A DNA stretch of 64,000 bases from Epichloe hybrida (lineage: Eukaryota; Ascomycota; Sordariomycetes; Hypocreales; Clavicipitaceae): the NCBI GenBank assembly GCA_019022495.1, contig JAFEKR010000046.1:268144-332143 (forward strand). The letters run 5' to 3'. Under the pieces are notes generated by a model. It ran no database searches and was not told the DNA's origin. It worked only from the letters and a program-made list of their open reading frames with translations. The position numbers were made by a program, and so were the translations under genes. Positions 11,916 through 23,305 of this stretch are shown here, piece by piece (the first letter of the stretch is position 1; every line of letters starts with the position of its first letter).

Positions 11916-13052
11916 ATGTCACGAAACGGCAACAGCGCCGTCTCGTTACGACATGCCTCCTCGGCAGGAATAGGGCACTCGGCACCCGCACCGCCCGACC
12001 AAGACGAGACATGCCCCGTGTGCAAAACCACGCGCTACTTCAACAGGGACATGGAGTTCCTCATCAACCCAGAGTGCTACCACCGGATGTGCAAGACGTG
12101 CGTGGAGCGCATCTTCAGGGACGGGCCCAACCAGTGCCCGTACGCCACGTGCCACAAGACGCTGCGCCTGCGAGGCTTCAAGTCGGCCTTCTTCGCGGAC
12201 CTGTCGGTCGAGCGAGAGGTCGATATCCGAAGGCGGGTCGCGCACGTGTTCAACAAGGTCGAGGACGACTTCGAGACCCTCGACGACTACAACGAGTACC
12301 TGTACATGGTGGAATGCCTGACGAGCGACCTCGTCGACGGCACGGCAGACGCCAAGGGCAAGGCGGAGGGGCAGCTGGCGGAGTGGGAGGCCCGGCACAA
12401 GGCGGACATTGAGCGCAACAGGAAGCTGGCGCGGGAGTCGGACGATGCTCGACAGCGGCGTCTGGCGCAGGAGCAGGACGCCGCGCGGCAGCGGCGACTG
12501 CAGGACTTGAAGGACGAGGCCGAGGAGAAGGCGAGCGCGGCGCGGTTCCGCGAAGAGATGCTCGACTCGCTGCAGAGCGCCGAGGTGGGCCACGCCAGCG
12601 AGGCCGTGGACAAGATCATGCTCAAGAAGCGTGGGCAGCAGAAGAGGGACTCGGCGAGAGACGTGCTGGCTTCCGCAACGACGGGGGCGGCGGGCTTGTC
12701 GATTCGTGGGCTGAGGGACAAGACGCGCGCTGTGGTGGACGATAACAAGCCGTACGATCCGTTTGGAGGGCTGCGGCTTGCTCCCGAGAGGGTCGACTTG
12801 TCCACCGCTAGGTTGGCCGAGTACCATAGCGAGTGGATTGATGTGACGAGGTCCAAGAACGAGTACCTCGCCGGCGGGTACAGCGCCGATGAGTACATCT
12901 CGAGGGCGCTGTACGAGGCCTTTTCAGGACTGGGCGTCTTCCTCTCTGACGATAAGGTCGAGAGCAGCAGCAGCGTGGGCACGGCTGCCGCGAGAGAAGC
13001 TGCTGCTACGGGGACAACGGCGGGCAGCATGGACACCGATGATGTGTTCTGA
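11916..13052 (+). CDS. TFB3: TFIIH subunit Tfb3 / MAT1, CDK-activating kinase assembly factor
   Basis: A subunit of general transcription factor TFIIH that links the Kin28/Ccl1 kinase module to the core, in the nucleus. Single exon, 378 aa. The N-terminal C3HC4 RING finger uses C33, C36, C54, H56, C59, C62, C74 and C79, followed by KTLRLRGFKSAFF and the typical MAT1 helical segment with VFNKVEDDF and DYNEYL. A long charged coiled coil spans about residues 145-225 (many Arg, Gln, Glu, Ala). The C-terminal region ends with a helix (YEAFSGLGVFL) and a Ser/Ala/Thr-rich tail. Length and domain order fit fungal Tfb3. GC content of the coding region is higher than its neighbours. Confidence 0.95.
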   Translation: MSRNGNSAVSLRHASSAGIGHSAPAPPDQDETCPVCKTTRYFNRDMEFLINPECYHRMCKTCVERIFRDGPNQCPYATCHKTLRLRGFKSAFFADLSVEREVDIRRRVAHVFNKVEDDFETLDDYNEYLYMVECLTSDLVDGTADAKGKAEGQLAEWEARHKADIERNRKLARESDDARQRRLAQEQDAARQRRLQDLKDEAEEKASAARFREEMLDSLQSAEVGHASEAVDKIMLKKRGQQKRDSARDVLASATTGAAGLSIRGLRDKTRAVVDDNKPYDPFGGLRLAPERVDLSTARLAEYHSEWIDVTRSKNEYLAGGYSADEYISRALYEAFSGLGVFLSDDKVESSSSVGTAAAREAAATGTTAGSMDTDDVF

Positions 13053-13680
13053 AAAAGAGGGGGCAACCAAGGAAATTTCAATGCAATGATTCGATGGACT
13101 TTTTTGCCTTTATTTTGGACTCACTCTCTTGGGGCATCTTTCTCCGGGCGTTCGACAAGCATGCTACTGGCGTCCAGGGGGGATGAGGGGGGGGAATTGG
13201 CTTCCCAGAAAACAACTTCATGGCGTACCAGGTACATTTCAGAATGAGGATGAATAATGAGAAGAAAAAAAACATCGTGGTGGGTATGAAGCTCTTGAAT
13301 CCCGCTACGAGAAAGCCATCGCGACGTTTCATCAGTACTTGTAGAAGAGCCAATGCGCTACTTGGAGATTCCCCAACTACTGCGTCGCGTGTAGACAGAC
13401 GTCTTGACGCCCTTGTAGCAATGGACCCGACATCACTTCATTCATGTTCCCTGCCCATTTGGCATGAAAAGTACTCTACTCCCATCTGCTCCTTCCTCCG
13501 TTCGATTCGTCCATTCTTTACCCAAGCAACGCCTCGCTGATGCGATACTAAATAGTTTCATAGTTTACTCATCATGACTGTGTACCGATACCTTTTCAAA
13601 CAAGTATAAAGAAAAATTCGACTACCCCCCCCCTGGCCGTTTGACAGCCTCGCGGAATTGACGTCACTAGGCTTGCATTC
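13053..13680. other. Convergent intergenic region, no gene seen
   Basis: 628 bp between the ends of TFB3 and the AP180-like gene. It contains G- and C-runs (near 13187-13195 and 13625-13633) and no supported frame. Confidence 0.45.
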
Positions 13681-14163
13681 TCACTGCTGCCATGGCGTCT
13701 GCTGAGCGGGCCTCGGAAACACCGGAACCGTAGGGAGCTGATCGAGACCACCACCGATGGCACCCTGGTTATGCTGCCATCCCATGCCGGTGTTGTGGTT
13801 GACGAAGGCGCCCTGGCGGAAGGGGTTCGTCGTACCCGTGGGTTGAGGAGCCAACGACGCCGGGTTCTGGGTCTGTTGCTGGTCTGGAGACTGGACAGGC
13901 TGCTGTAGGAATGTGTTCTTGGCGAAGGGATTGGTACCCGTGGGCTGAGCGTGAAGAGGCGTCGAGGACTGGAAAGGGCTGACGTTCTGCGGTGGAGATC
14001 GAGTGAAGGGATTAGTGGACTGCCGATTCAGTTTCTGTGCCGGTGGCTGCGGTGATGAAAAGGTCGACAAGTTGCCCTGCATGCCTGTTTGCTGCATCAT
14101 CATGGATTGCCGGAATGGATTGGTCCCAGTTGGGGTCGGTTGCAGACCGTTGGGTTGTTGCAA

Positions 14164-14205
<42 letters not shown>

Positions 14206-15878
14206 ATACTGGAAGACCTGATTCTGAATCTGGAAAGTAGCCTCTGTGTTTTGCGGAATTGAGCCAAGGGTGCCAGGTTGGAAGCTGGGCTGGGACGTGA
14301 ATCCTCCGAATCCTGCTCCGGTAAAGTTGGCCTGTAGTTGTTGTGGCTGTTGCATTTGTATTTGAGGCGGCTGCTGCTGCTGCGACATGAATCCAGCCAT
14401 GTTCTGTTGCTGGAACATGTTGTTGGGCGCGAAGCCAGTTTGCTGCTGCGCAAAGTCGTTTCGAGGAAACGGCATGCCAGCCTGTTGCGGCTGGAAAGGC
14501 GCAGCGCCGCTAGGCATTCCCGTTGGCTGTGAGTTGACCTGCATCGTCGTCTGATTCTGCTCAATGGAGTCGAAGAAGTCGATCAGATCAGGATCGGGAC
14601 CCTTGTTCGATTGCGGCTTCACTTCCTGCTTGACCTCTGGAACTGAGGGGAACGGATTGTTGCTGTTTGTCGCAGACGATGTTGGCTTGGTAGTCGACTT
14701 TGCAAAGTCAAACTTGGCACTCCTGGATGGTCCGCCCTTTCTTTTCGCGTCCTGCTCGGCCAAATATTGTCGTCGATGGATCTCGAAATCGACGTCTTTG
14801 AGATATTCCTCGAGTTGGCGGCCCAGGTTGACGGGGGCATGCTTGAGCTTGGGCACCTCGACGCGAGTGCGGTGTTCATGAAGACGAGCTGAGCTGAGGT
14901 ATTGGACGACGTAATCGGTTTGCCGCGTAAAGGTACGATAAATCTCAAGCGCTCTTTCAGCATCTGGCTTGGACATTTCGAAGAAGTGACCTGTGTGTAA
15001 CTGGGTGAGCCAGGGTCCGACCGAGATAAATTTACGGGGCCGACGAACCTAGGACGTTGATGAGACCTTGGTTAAGGACCTGAAAGAGCGACAGCAGGTC
15101 GAGAACCAGTAATCGAAATATGGCAATGGTAATTTCGTTTTCTGGCTCGTTTTCTAGGACCTGTGCCTCGACTTGTCAGACTAAGCATTTCAGTTTGCAA
15201 TTCTCCAATCGTCACACACTCACGCTGCATTTCACCAAAGCCGACAACTGGTTTTGGACAGACTCCGTCTCTCTAAGCAGGCCTTTTTCGACAGTCGATC
15301 TTTCCAGTCTTGATTCGTTAGCGCGGACCCAATCCGTCTTCGTTTCGCGGTATGCGCGCGCCCGTTCGGACAAGTAATTGGCATAGTGCCGAATGTTCCG
15401 ACCCTGGGTTTGAGCTGGGAGGATCTGTGTTAGCCATGTCTTCATGCCTGTTGTCCGGTCTCTCTGGATTGACAAACCGTCGGAGAAGTGGCCAACGCCC
15501 AAGATGCTTCGGTGCTTGGAAAGAAAGGCGAGTGTCACGTCTGGCGAGCCTTCCCGTATCATGAGATGCGTCGTGAGCAAGCTTTTGAGAACCACCGTCC
15601 ACGTGGAGTCGCGCAGTCGATATTGCAGCGAGCGAAAGACCTCGCCGACACCGGCATCGCCCGAGTGAGTCGCTATGAGGATATGCTCAATATATTTCGT
15701 CTTGGGCGGCGCATTCTGTGGGAGGAAGAAGGCCAGTCAGCTCAGTTCGGGCACCAACCAGACTGGTCCGGCATGGGGGTTAGCGGTTTGGGGGGGGAGA
15801 CGCATGCAGTCGTATGCGAGTCAATCGTACTTTGATCTTGGTGGCGCCCTTGACGGACTTCTCAAAAGAACCGGACAT
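13681..15878 (-). CDS. AP180/CALM-type clathrin assembly protein (ANTH domain)
   Basis: An endocytic adaptor (yeast Yap1801/Yap1802 family) that binds PI(4,5)P2 at the plasma membrane and recruits clathrin and EH-domain proteins. Exons are 15878-15831, 15715-15478, 15414-15224, 15160-15049 and 14990-13681 (632 aa). The ANTH domain covers about residues 1-280 and begins with FEKSVKGATKIK, then KTKYIEHILIATHSGDAGV, with NIRHYANYL and ALFQVLNQGLINVLGHFFEM-like helices. The C-terminal half is disordered, Gln- and Pro-rich, with a 12-residue polyglutamine run encoded by a CAG repeat at about 14168-14203. At least five NPF tripeptides for EH-domain binding are present (NPFP, NPFRQS, NPFT, NPFA, NPFRQG). 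The intron 2 acceptor chosen (15415) gives the conserved AQTQGRN; a nearer AG would break the frame. Confidence 0.92.
14168..14203 (-). repeat. CAG microsatellite encoding polyglutamine
   Basis: Trinucleotide repeat (CTG on the plus strand) inside the AP180-like gene. It is mostly pure, so its length probably varies between strains. Confidence 0.85.
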
Positions 15879-17606
15879 GATGCGAGCCTTTTGCCCTGGC
15901 GCCAGGATCCGCTACTCGGTGATCTGGCGAGGGTGGCAAATGATGCTCCTCTGGCAATGGTTGATGGGAGGAGAAGGTTCGGGGGGGGTGACGGAGGTGC
16001 TGAAGTGGAATTTGGGGGTGGAGCGTGAGCTCATAGGGGTGGATGTGGAAGCGGCGGGCGGGGCGCCGAAAGAACCCGGTCTCTTGCATTCCGTCACGCT
16101 GCGTGCATGAAACATGGAATCCGGAAAGCAGAACGGACGATAATATACATGCTTATTAGCTGGATCCGTGTGACGTGAGATGATGATCAGAGGATTGTTT
16201 TGTCTAGTCACGCATTCCCAATTGCCCGCGCATTCGGGCGGTGATGGGTGGTCATGGGTGGTGTTTCGTTACCCAACTCAATCATCTATGCACAGTGCAG
16301 GGACGTCGCCCCTCTCGAGCATGTTTCGATATTGAGATGATTCACAGTGTCAATGGACTATTACAGGTAAGACGACTCAGGAGACTGGCGCTTAGTTGAT
16401 AACCGGTAGGCATGAGTCGATTATCTCGCCTTGAGGACTACATGAACTTCTTCCCAGTGATGAGAACAAGAATAACCCTGAGATCAAGGATAGAAGACTT
16501 CATTGCTTAAATTTAGACTAGAGGCAGCCTTCTCTGCCACTTCAGTACTCAATCGAGATCCTCATGCTGGGATTGATGCCAACACTTGTACTAGCAAGAA
16601 GGCGGATACACTTCTGCGAGGAAAGAGTAAACACAGCTTCGTATACAGTACAAAGAGCTGTCATGACCCTAAAACCCCTGAAAACGACTTGAGATCCTGG
16701 GCATGATGAAAGCTCAGCAGTTGTTGGAGATATCTCGAAGAAGAAATACAGAAACGGGAGAATTGTATCCAACATGGCATAGCTAGGCATGGCAAGTGAC
16801 CAAACGAGCGCGAACAGAACTACTGAACGACAATCATTATTGCAAGGCAATCGTGCAAGGATAACCTGTAGCGCCTTTCGCCAAGACCTGCTCGGGATGT
16901 CCAAGGCGATGCAATGTTCACAGCGCCCGCGCACTACGCGTTTGGCTGTATCATGAAGCACCATCAGACCTCGAATTTGGATCATGTCGAATGAGGCAGT
17001 TAGTATGCCCCAGGGGCCCCAAAACAACAGCAGAGAGGAACAAGACAAGACAAAGAAGGACCCTCCATTCATGATAAATCAGAGCTTTTTTTCATCGCGT
17101 CCGATACTGTAACAAGGTCGGTGTGCCGAACGCCTATTTCAAAATACCAATCCTTGCCTCACCAACGACCCACTGAAGCCCCGAGGGGAGAGGTCGGAGG
17201 GTTGGAAGAACGGCATCTGCATCATATTATACACGCGGTCCTCATCATCTGCGAAGAAATGTTAGTTGATGGTTCGGCGGCGTGAAAGCCGGGGAAATTG
17301 TGCACGTACACTTATTTGAATGGAAGGGTCATGAGGAGGAGAAAGAAGAGTTTGAGTCTGGAACGGGATGCGCTGAAATTTAAAAAGACTGTGGGTCGGT
17401 GGATCCTGGTTGTCGGGCGGCATCAGCTGGCAGAACTGGCTGAGCTTCTTGTATGTAGTCCGACAAAGGCGCCTGATGCACGTGCGGCGCCAAGGTCCAC
17501 CATATATAGAACGGCTCGTCAAATCGACCCCGGAAATTTCGAGGTTTGGATTCAGATTGTGTATTCACTATTCACACTTGGCGCCCAGACTCAATTCCTC
17601 GTAATA
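15879..17606. other. Long divergent intergenic region, AP180-like / mitochondrial AspRS
   Basis: About 1.7 kb. It holds a 176-codon open frame on the minus strand (16542-17072) starting with a hydrophobic, signal-like segment, but the rest has no similarity I recognise and a random frame or a non-coding transcript is as likely. No tRNA or repeat is visible. Confidence 0.4.
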
Positions 17607-19879
17607 ATGTCCCAGCTGGGCCGCTGTGGGTTGATATTGCGTCGAGGAACCCCTGCGCGCATACGGGACCCCTCACATCTCTGTAGCGTGGTCTCAAAAG
17701 CATACACAACACAGATTCCAGCACGTGAAGGGCAGGGACAGCATCCCAAACAGAAGGAGTTGCTAGACCTCTGGAACAAGTGTAGGACTCTTTCTTTCTT
17801 TTCAACTCCAAGTCATAGCTACTCTACTCCCTAACGCTTCGTCATAGTTCGTGGCTCCAATTTATTGACGCAATCCCAGGCTGACAATGTCTTGACGGGG
17901 TTCCTCGGCAAGCGGCGTAACGTTGGGAAACATCTTTCCTTTGCAGACCTCACCACAGCATCCGGAGAAGTCATTCAAATATGCTCCCACGCTGATGGAA
18001 AAACAGAATTACACTCTCAATTTCGACAAATATCCGCATTTGCGCCCGTCATTGTCCAGGCGAAAGCAGAACCGTCGCAATCAGCTGGAGAAGCGCCCAA
18101 CGAGGCTCCAGCCAAGCGAACGCTATATCTACAGAAGATTCGAGCTCTAAATAGTGTTTCAAAGGAGGTCATCGTCACATCGGATGTGCAATTCCCCCAA
18201 TCGAAGCGACATCTGCAGATCCGTTTTCACCCAGAGCTGAATGCCCGTCTGAGATTTCGGTCATGGCTGAAGGGACAGTTGAATCAACATCTTCTGGAAA
18301 AGGGGTTTACTGATATCGAGACACCTACTTTATTCAAGTCTACATCAGAAGGCGCACGGGAGTTCTTGGTTCCGACAAGGCAGAGAGGTACCGCGTATGC
18401 CTTGAGTCAGAGCCCTCAGCAGTATAAGCAAGTGCTCATGGCCGGGGGTATTAGTCGATATATGCAATGGGCACGGTGTTACAGAGACGAGGACTTGCGA
18501 ACAGACAGACAACCCGAATTCTCCCAAGTGAGTGTAATCGCTTGACCCCCCCATGCACAATCTTGCTGACGAGGATACACCAGCTTGATATGGAATGGGC
18601 GTTCGCCGGTCCTGCCAAAGTACAGGAGGATGTAAACGACATCATTTCGACGGCATTGTCTCGACTGCAGCCGGCAAAAACCTACCAAGATGTCCGCGGA
18701 GAGAGGATTCCCAACATGGCCGCCATACCCAACGATGGCAACAATGCCACCTGCACAGACGAGCACCCTGCCCACACATTTGCTTCCCTCACTTTTGCGG
18801 AGAGCATCGCAGCATATGGATCCGACAAGCCAGACCTGCGGATCCCAAACCGAGTGAGTTGACATTCGCACAGCCTTGATCGCCATCAATACTGATCCAA
18901 GTCCAAGATCCATGCCATCGCAGACATCAACCCTTATCGCGATTTCGTCGGCATGATCACTCACCTCTCGGACCCTCTCATAGAGGCCTTTACGTTCCCT
19001 CTGAAAGACTGCTCGCCATCACAAGCCCGCAAATTCGTTGTCAATTTCATGGACAACCTGCCTCCCGCACTAGCCAACAACCCCGATGGCAAACCGCAAA
19101 TTCTGATCCACGACTCACGCCAGCCTTTATCGGGCTTCTCGTCACTGGGCTTCGAATACGAAAGCTTACTTGCCCAACTCTCTGAAGGCCAGGAACTAAA
19201 CGACGGCGATTTGGTCGTTTTTCAAGCGCGCGAGAAGCCCCGCGGTCAATACTGCTTGGGATCCACCAAGATTGGAGACATTCGCAGTGCTCTCTGGAGG
19301 GCCCTCGTAGAAGAGGGGCTCATGGAAAAGCCGAGTATAGGCGAGCCCAACTCGCTCCGATTCGTATGGGTGACCGAGTTCCCCATGTTCAAGCCCGTTG
19401 AAGAAGGCGAGCCTGGCCAAGGCGGCGCAGCTGGCATCTCGGCAGCACACCATCCATTCACCGCACCGCTGTCTGATGCAGACCTCGAGGCCCTTTTCAT
19501 CGATCCGTTGCAAGCTCGCAGCGCCGCATACGACCTCGTCCTCAACGGCGTCGAGATTGGTGGCGGCAGTGAGCGTATCCACGTGGCCGACGTCCAGGAA
19601 TTCATCATGCGCGATGTCCTCAAGATGACGGAGCAAAGAATCAAGGACTTCTCGCACCTGCTCGGCGCGCTGCGCGCAGGCTGCCCGCCACACGCCGGGT
19701 TCGCCCTTGGTTTCGACCGCCTGACTGCTCTCCTGACAGACACGTCGACGGTGCGGGATGTCATTGCGTTCCCTAAGACGATGAAGGGGGAGGATCCGTT
19801 TGTGCAGTCGCCCAGCAAGCTGACTGACGATCAGCTTGCCCCGTATGGACTGCAGCTTCGTGGCAGAACAGGTATATAA
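17607..19879 (+). CDS. MSD1: Aspartyl-tRNA synthetase, mitochondrial
   Basis: Class II synthetase charging mitochondrial tRNA-Asp. Exons are 17607-17781, 17848-18527, 18584-18853 and 18908-19879 (698 aa). The N-terminus (MSQLGRCGLILRRGTPARIR) is basic and acid-free, a mitochondrial presequence. Then come an OB-fold anticodon-binding domain, the flipping-loop region with TSEGAREFLVPTR, motif 2 (RCYRDEDLRTDRQPEF), the bacterial-type GAD insertion, and motif 3 with GFALGFDRLTALL near the C-terminus. The bacterial/mitochondrial-type layout, rather than the cytosolic type, supports the mitochondrial call. Intron 1 uses donor T|GTAGGA with a CTAAC branch site; the first exon lies in a different frame from the rest and is easily lost. 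Confidence 0.93.
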
Positions 19880-20071
19880 ATTCCAACGAGAAGTGACGCG
19901 CCCCCAATGTAACAAAGTAACAAAGCATGTACGATATGTCAAAAACAAGACAGAAAAAATGCACTATAGTAAATACTACACTACACTACAAAAGACTCAG
20001 AGCATTGTCAAACATGGGAAAGTCAACGCATGACAACAAGTGTGCCCCATTTGAACAGCGCCTCACACTTT

Positions 20072-20899
20072 TTACCTTTTTCTCCCGAGTCGACGACGAC
20101 AAGTACACTCAGGAGCCATGGCATGATGCATTCCCAGGCACATGTCCCGAAATGCCTCCATGTTGGACTCCTCGACGGCGGCGACAGGAGACAAGTCCCT
20201 GTCCAGATTACGGCCAAGCAAGGCCGCGTCGTATGGGCCACCGTGGTGATACTGGCCCCCGATGGTGTCAAGTGCATCGATTGCATCCGTGACGATGGAG
20301 ATGCGCTTGCGCCGGCGACGGGGCCGGTTGACGGGGCCATCGACGTCGCGCTTCGCCTTGGCCATGTGGAACGGATTGACGTGCGAGGTGCTGAGCCCAG
20401 TCTCTTGGTTGGGCTCAGGCGCAGTCAACGGGTCGAGGAGGTACTTTCTGGCCTTTTTTTATTTCTTCATTAGCAAACGCGCAATTCAACCCGTGAAAAT
20501 AGCTGTGTCCGGGGGTGTCCCCGAGGAATAAAGAGTTGGCACGGCACCCTCCCCCCCCCCTGGATGACCCCGTCATCTCGTCCGGGGGAGTAAACGAGAA
20601 GTCCCTGGACCTCGGCGCATGAGAACGCAAGAAGAAGGAAAAACCAGCGCGTTTCGAAAATATGAACACTGGAGCGTGCAAAGGAAAAAAAAATGGAGTA
20701 AAGAAGGAGAAGACAAAGGAGCAGTAAAATAATGACAGGGGGAAAGAAGAGAGAAAAAATCATCACTCACCCATTGCTTGTCATATGTTATGCCGTAATC
20801 TTCACGCTCGCGCTGCCTTTTCGTACTCTTCTTCTTCTTGCGGTTGTCGCTGCGGAAGAGACCCAGAACCATGTTTGATATGTCGCGGTACCGTTCCAT
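20072..20899 (-). CDS. Pal1-family cell morphology protein
   Basis: A short member of the Pal1 family (PF08316; fission yeast Pal1 acts in polarised growth, budding yeast Pal1 in early endocytosis). Exons are 20899-20771 and 20452-20072 (169 aa), separated by a 318 bp intron that is long for this genome; TTTGCTAATG is a likely branch region. Recognisable stretches are DYGITYDKQW in exon 1 and KRISIVTDAIDALD and YHHGGPYDAAL followed by RN and SPVAAVEESNMEAF in exon 2. An alternative start 27 bp downstream (MVLGLF) is equally plausible. The C-terminal Cys/Arg-rich residues after MEAF are unlike the family and may reflect a missed splice. Confidence 0.78.
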
Positions 20900-22174
20900 A
20901 TCAAGGCTTGTCAGGAACCCGACTTTTTTCTTTTTTTTTCCCCGAGTCGTCGCTCAAGTTTAGTCCGATTTCCGCTGGCTTCTGCCGAAACCTCGCAGCT
21001 TCTCCGTGTTGTACGAGTAAGAATACGTCGTGTAGGGAAGCAAAAACGGACTTGATTAAAAGTAAGGGAGATGGCGATGACGACCAGAGCGAGAAGCGAT
21101 GGACCGGGGAAGAAAAGCCGCGACGAGACAACGAGCACAGAAGGTATTCTAATACCCCCCCATCCTGTCGCAAGTCTACGACCGACAGTTACCGATGCCC
21201 CCGACTTGACTCGGCACCTTTGCGCGGCCCGGGGCGTCTAATTGTCTGAAATAGGCGCGAGAAAGGCGGGCTGCCCTGCTTCATATGTCTGCGTTCAGGA
21301 GAAACTATAGACTTGATATCAGGGCAGGCAGGGTTGCCGGGGATGACACGAGGTACAATAAGGAAATTGACAAAATTCAAAATAGAAGTGAGTGTGCGAT
21401 TCCCATGTAGGCTGAGGGTCTAACAGTATGGAGGGCATCAGACGAGCGCCACTCGGGGCCAATGTGCCCCGTTCCTTTTCCTAAGGAGGAAGAAGGTATA
21501 GGGCTACATTTAGTGTAAGGGCCAGAATAGACAATCCAGGATACCACCCGCCGAACTGGTGCCGGCATTACATACCCATTGAGCGCGGCAGCTCGATAAG
21601 TCAAGTCAAGCGTCTGGTTTTACCCCTCCGCTGCCGCAGAGACAAGGTAGGGTTGCGCTGTCTAGCTTTTCTCGCTTCCCTCTCTTCTTCGTCGTAAATT
21701 GTCTTTTTTTTTTTGCCCCAACTCGGTATCGCCTTGCTTTGTTATAGAATTATACTACTAGCGTGCTGCCTGCCTGTGCACTGACATGGACAAATGCATG
21801 CATGACAGGTTCTTGCGGGGGCGGGAGGACTAGCAGGGATATGGCCATGAACAGGACCCATATTAACACGCGCACGCTCTTTTTTTTTTTTTTTTTTTTT
21901 TTTTAAGATAGAGACAGAAGAAGGACAGGGCGGAAAGTACGGCTGGAAAAGATGAATCTGCTTCAACGGATCTGCCAGAAGGGCGCTTCATATGCAGTGG
22001 CACCTTGAATAGCCGAGACTTCTTCTTGCAAGAGCGTGCCCAAGTGGTGGCAGCATGACAATTCTCTGCGAACCTTATTTTATGCATAATCGCCGTGCTC
22101 TACGTCCGTACGGTCCGTACACAAATTGTCCTACTTTCCGACGCCAGCTCAATCCATCGAGCTACTCCAGTGAG
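20900..22174. other. Intergenic region with poly-T tract
   Basis: About 1.28 kb upstream of the Pal1-family gene and downstream of the gene at 22175-23305. It contains a run of about 25 T residues at 21880-21904. No gene is supported. Confidence 0.45.
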
Positions 22175-23305
22175 TCACTTCCTCCCCCACTTAGAGTACA
22201 AATCCTCCGAAAGCATTCCCCCCGCCTCGACTTCTGAAATCACAAGACTGTTCGTCGCCGTATCATACTGAAGCAGAGCAGAACCACCCCTCGCTTTCAT
22301 CACCGCGGTAATCCATTCGATCAGCGCGCCTAGAGTCCTCAAAGATTCTCGGGACGCGCGCTCCCAATCATCAATGTCCGCCTTGACATCTTCCACTCTT
22401 GGGCTCTGAAAATATCCTCTGTTGTGATATGCCCGAACAAGCTTGGGGGTCTGCGACACCCATATCTGCGCCGCGACTTGGTCAAGGTTAAGAGGCCTCC
22501 ACTCCGCGCGGGTTTTGATCTCGAGCGTTGATTCGAGGGGGACGAGCGCGCCCTTTTCTAGTACCGTCAACTTTGTGGCCTTGCTCTTCGCAACCGAACA
22601 TGTATTTTCGGTGGTGCGAGCAGAGAGGCACAGAGACCCCATCAGTTCGGAACGCCCTTCGTTGGCATCGGCTTCCTCGGTTCGTGATTTCACAAATCCG
22701 TCTGTCTCATGACGGATCAGAAACTGCATCCCGCAAAATCGATACGAGATGATTCTGTGATGCCCCGTGCCGCCACTGATCTGGCTGGTGGTGTACATCT
22801 TTTCAAACTCGTGGCCGTACCCTCGGAACTCGTGCGGTGCAAGAAACTCTGTCGGGGCCACCTCATGACGACACATGAGCAGCGTGTCGCGGACCAGCTC
22901 GAGCTTGACGCAGAATGCTTTGCCGGCATTCATATCTGTTTCCGGTCTGACGAATGATAGGAGCTTTCTAATATTGTGCCGATCACTGATGACATCGATC
23001 GGGCGAATGTCAAAAGACGGGTCCGTGGTGTACAATGCCCGAAACATTGGTTCCAAGGAACTCTCCTGGAGACGCATTGCATTTTCGTCAATGCAGATCA
23101 AGCCGGAATCCTCTTTCACGTGCTGGGCACCGACTGGGGGATTCCAGAGAGCAGGGCTGCCCGGCACGGCAATGGTGGGCGTATCTTTGTCGATCCAATT
23201 GTAGGATGATATGTGCTTGACATTCGTGATGTGATATGCGTTGTCGGACGGTTTGAGACGCTGGAGATCCGAGCGCGAGATGCTTGCTATCTCCCGAGGA
23301 GGCAT
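22175..23305 (-). CDS. Conserved fungal protein, often mislabelled geranylgeranyl pyrophosphate synthetase
   Basis: Single exon, 376 aa. Homologues in many ascomycetes share the N-terminal IASISRSDL, then VKHISSYNW and PTIAVPGSPALWNPP, FDIRPIDVISDRHNIRKLL in the middle, and GYGHEFEKMYTT followed by GTGHHRIISYRF. In databases this family often carries the name geranylgeranyl pyrophosphate synthetase, but no DDxxD or DDx(2-4)D prenyltransferase motif is present, so I do not accept that function. The GTGHHRIISYRF block and conserved acidic and basic residues suggest a defined globular fold, possibly one binding nucleic acid. No signal peptide or membrane segment is seen. Function unknown. Confidence 0.85.
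   Translation of the reverse strand: MPPREIASISRSDLQRLKPSDNAYHITNVKHISSYNWIDKDTPTIAVPGSPALWNPPVGAQHVKEDSGLICIDENAMRLQESSLEPMFRALYTTDPSFDIRPIDVISDRHNIRKLLSFVRPETDMNAGKAFCVKLELVRDTLLMCRHEVAPTEFLAPHEFRGYGHEFEKMYTTSQISGGTGHHRIISYRFCGMQFLIRHETDGFVKSRTEEADANEGRSELMGSLCLSARTTENTCSVAKSKATKLTVLEKGALVPLESTLEIKTRAEWRPLNLDQVAAQIWVSQTPKLVRAYHNRGYFQSPRVEDVKADIDDWERASRESLRTLGALIEWITAVMKARGGSALLQYDTATNSLVISEVEAGGMLSEDLYSKWGRK

Noticed and set aside
16542..17072. 176-codon minus-strand open frame with a hydrophobic N-terminus
   Set aside because: Composition after the first 30 residues is not protein-like and no family is recognised. Kept only as a note in the intergenic entry.
22175..23305. Geranylgeranyl pyrophosphate synthase
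   Set aside because: The usual database name is not supported: both aspartate-rich motifs are absent.
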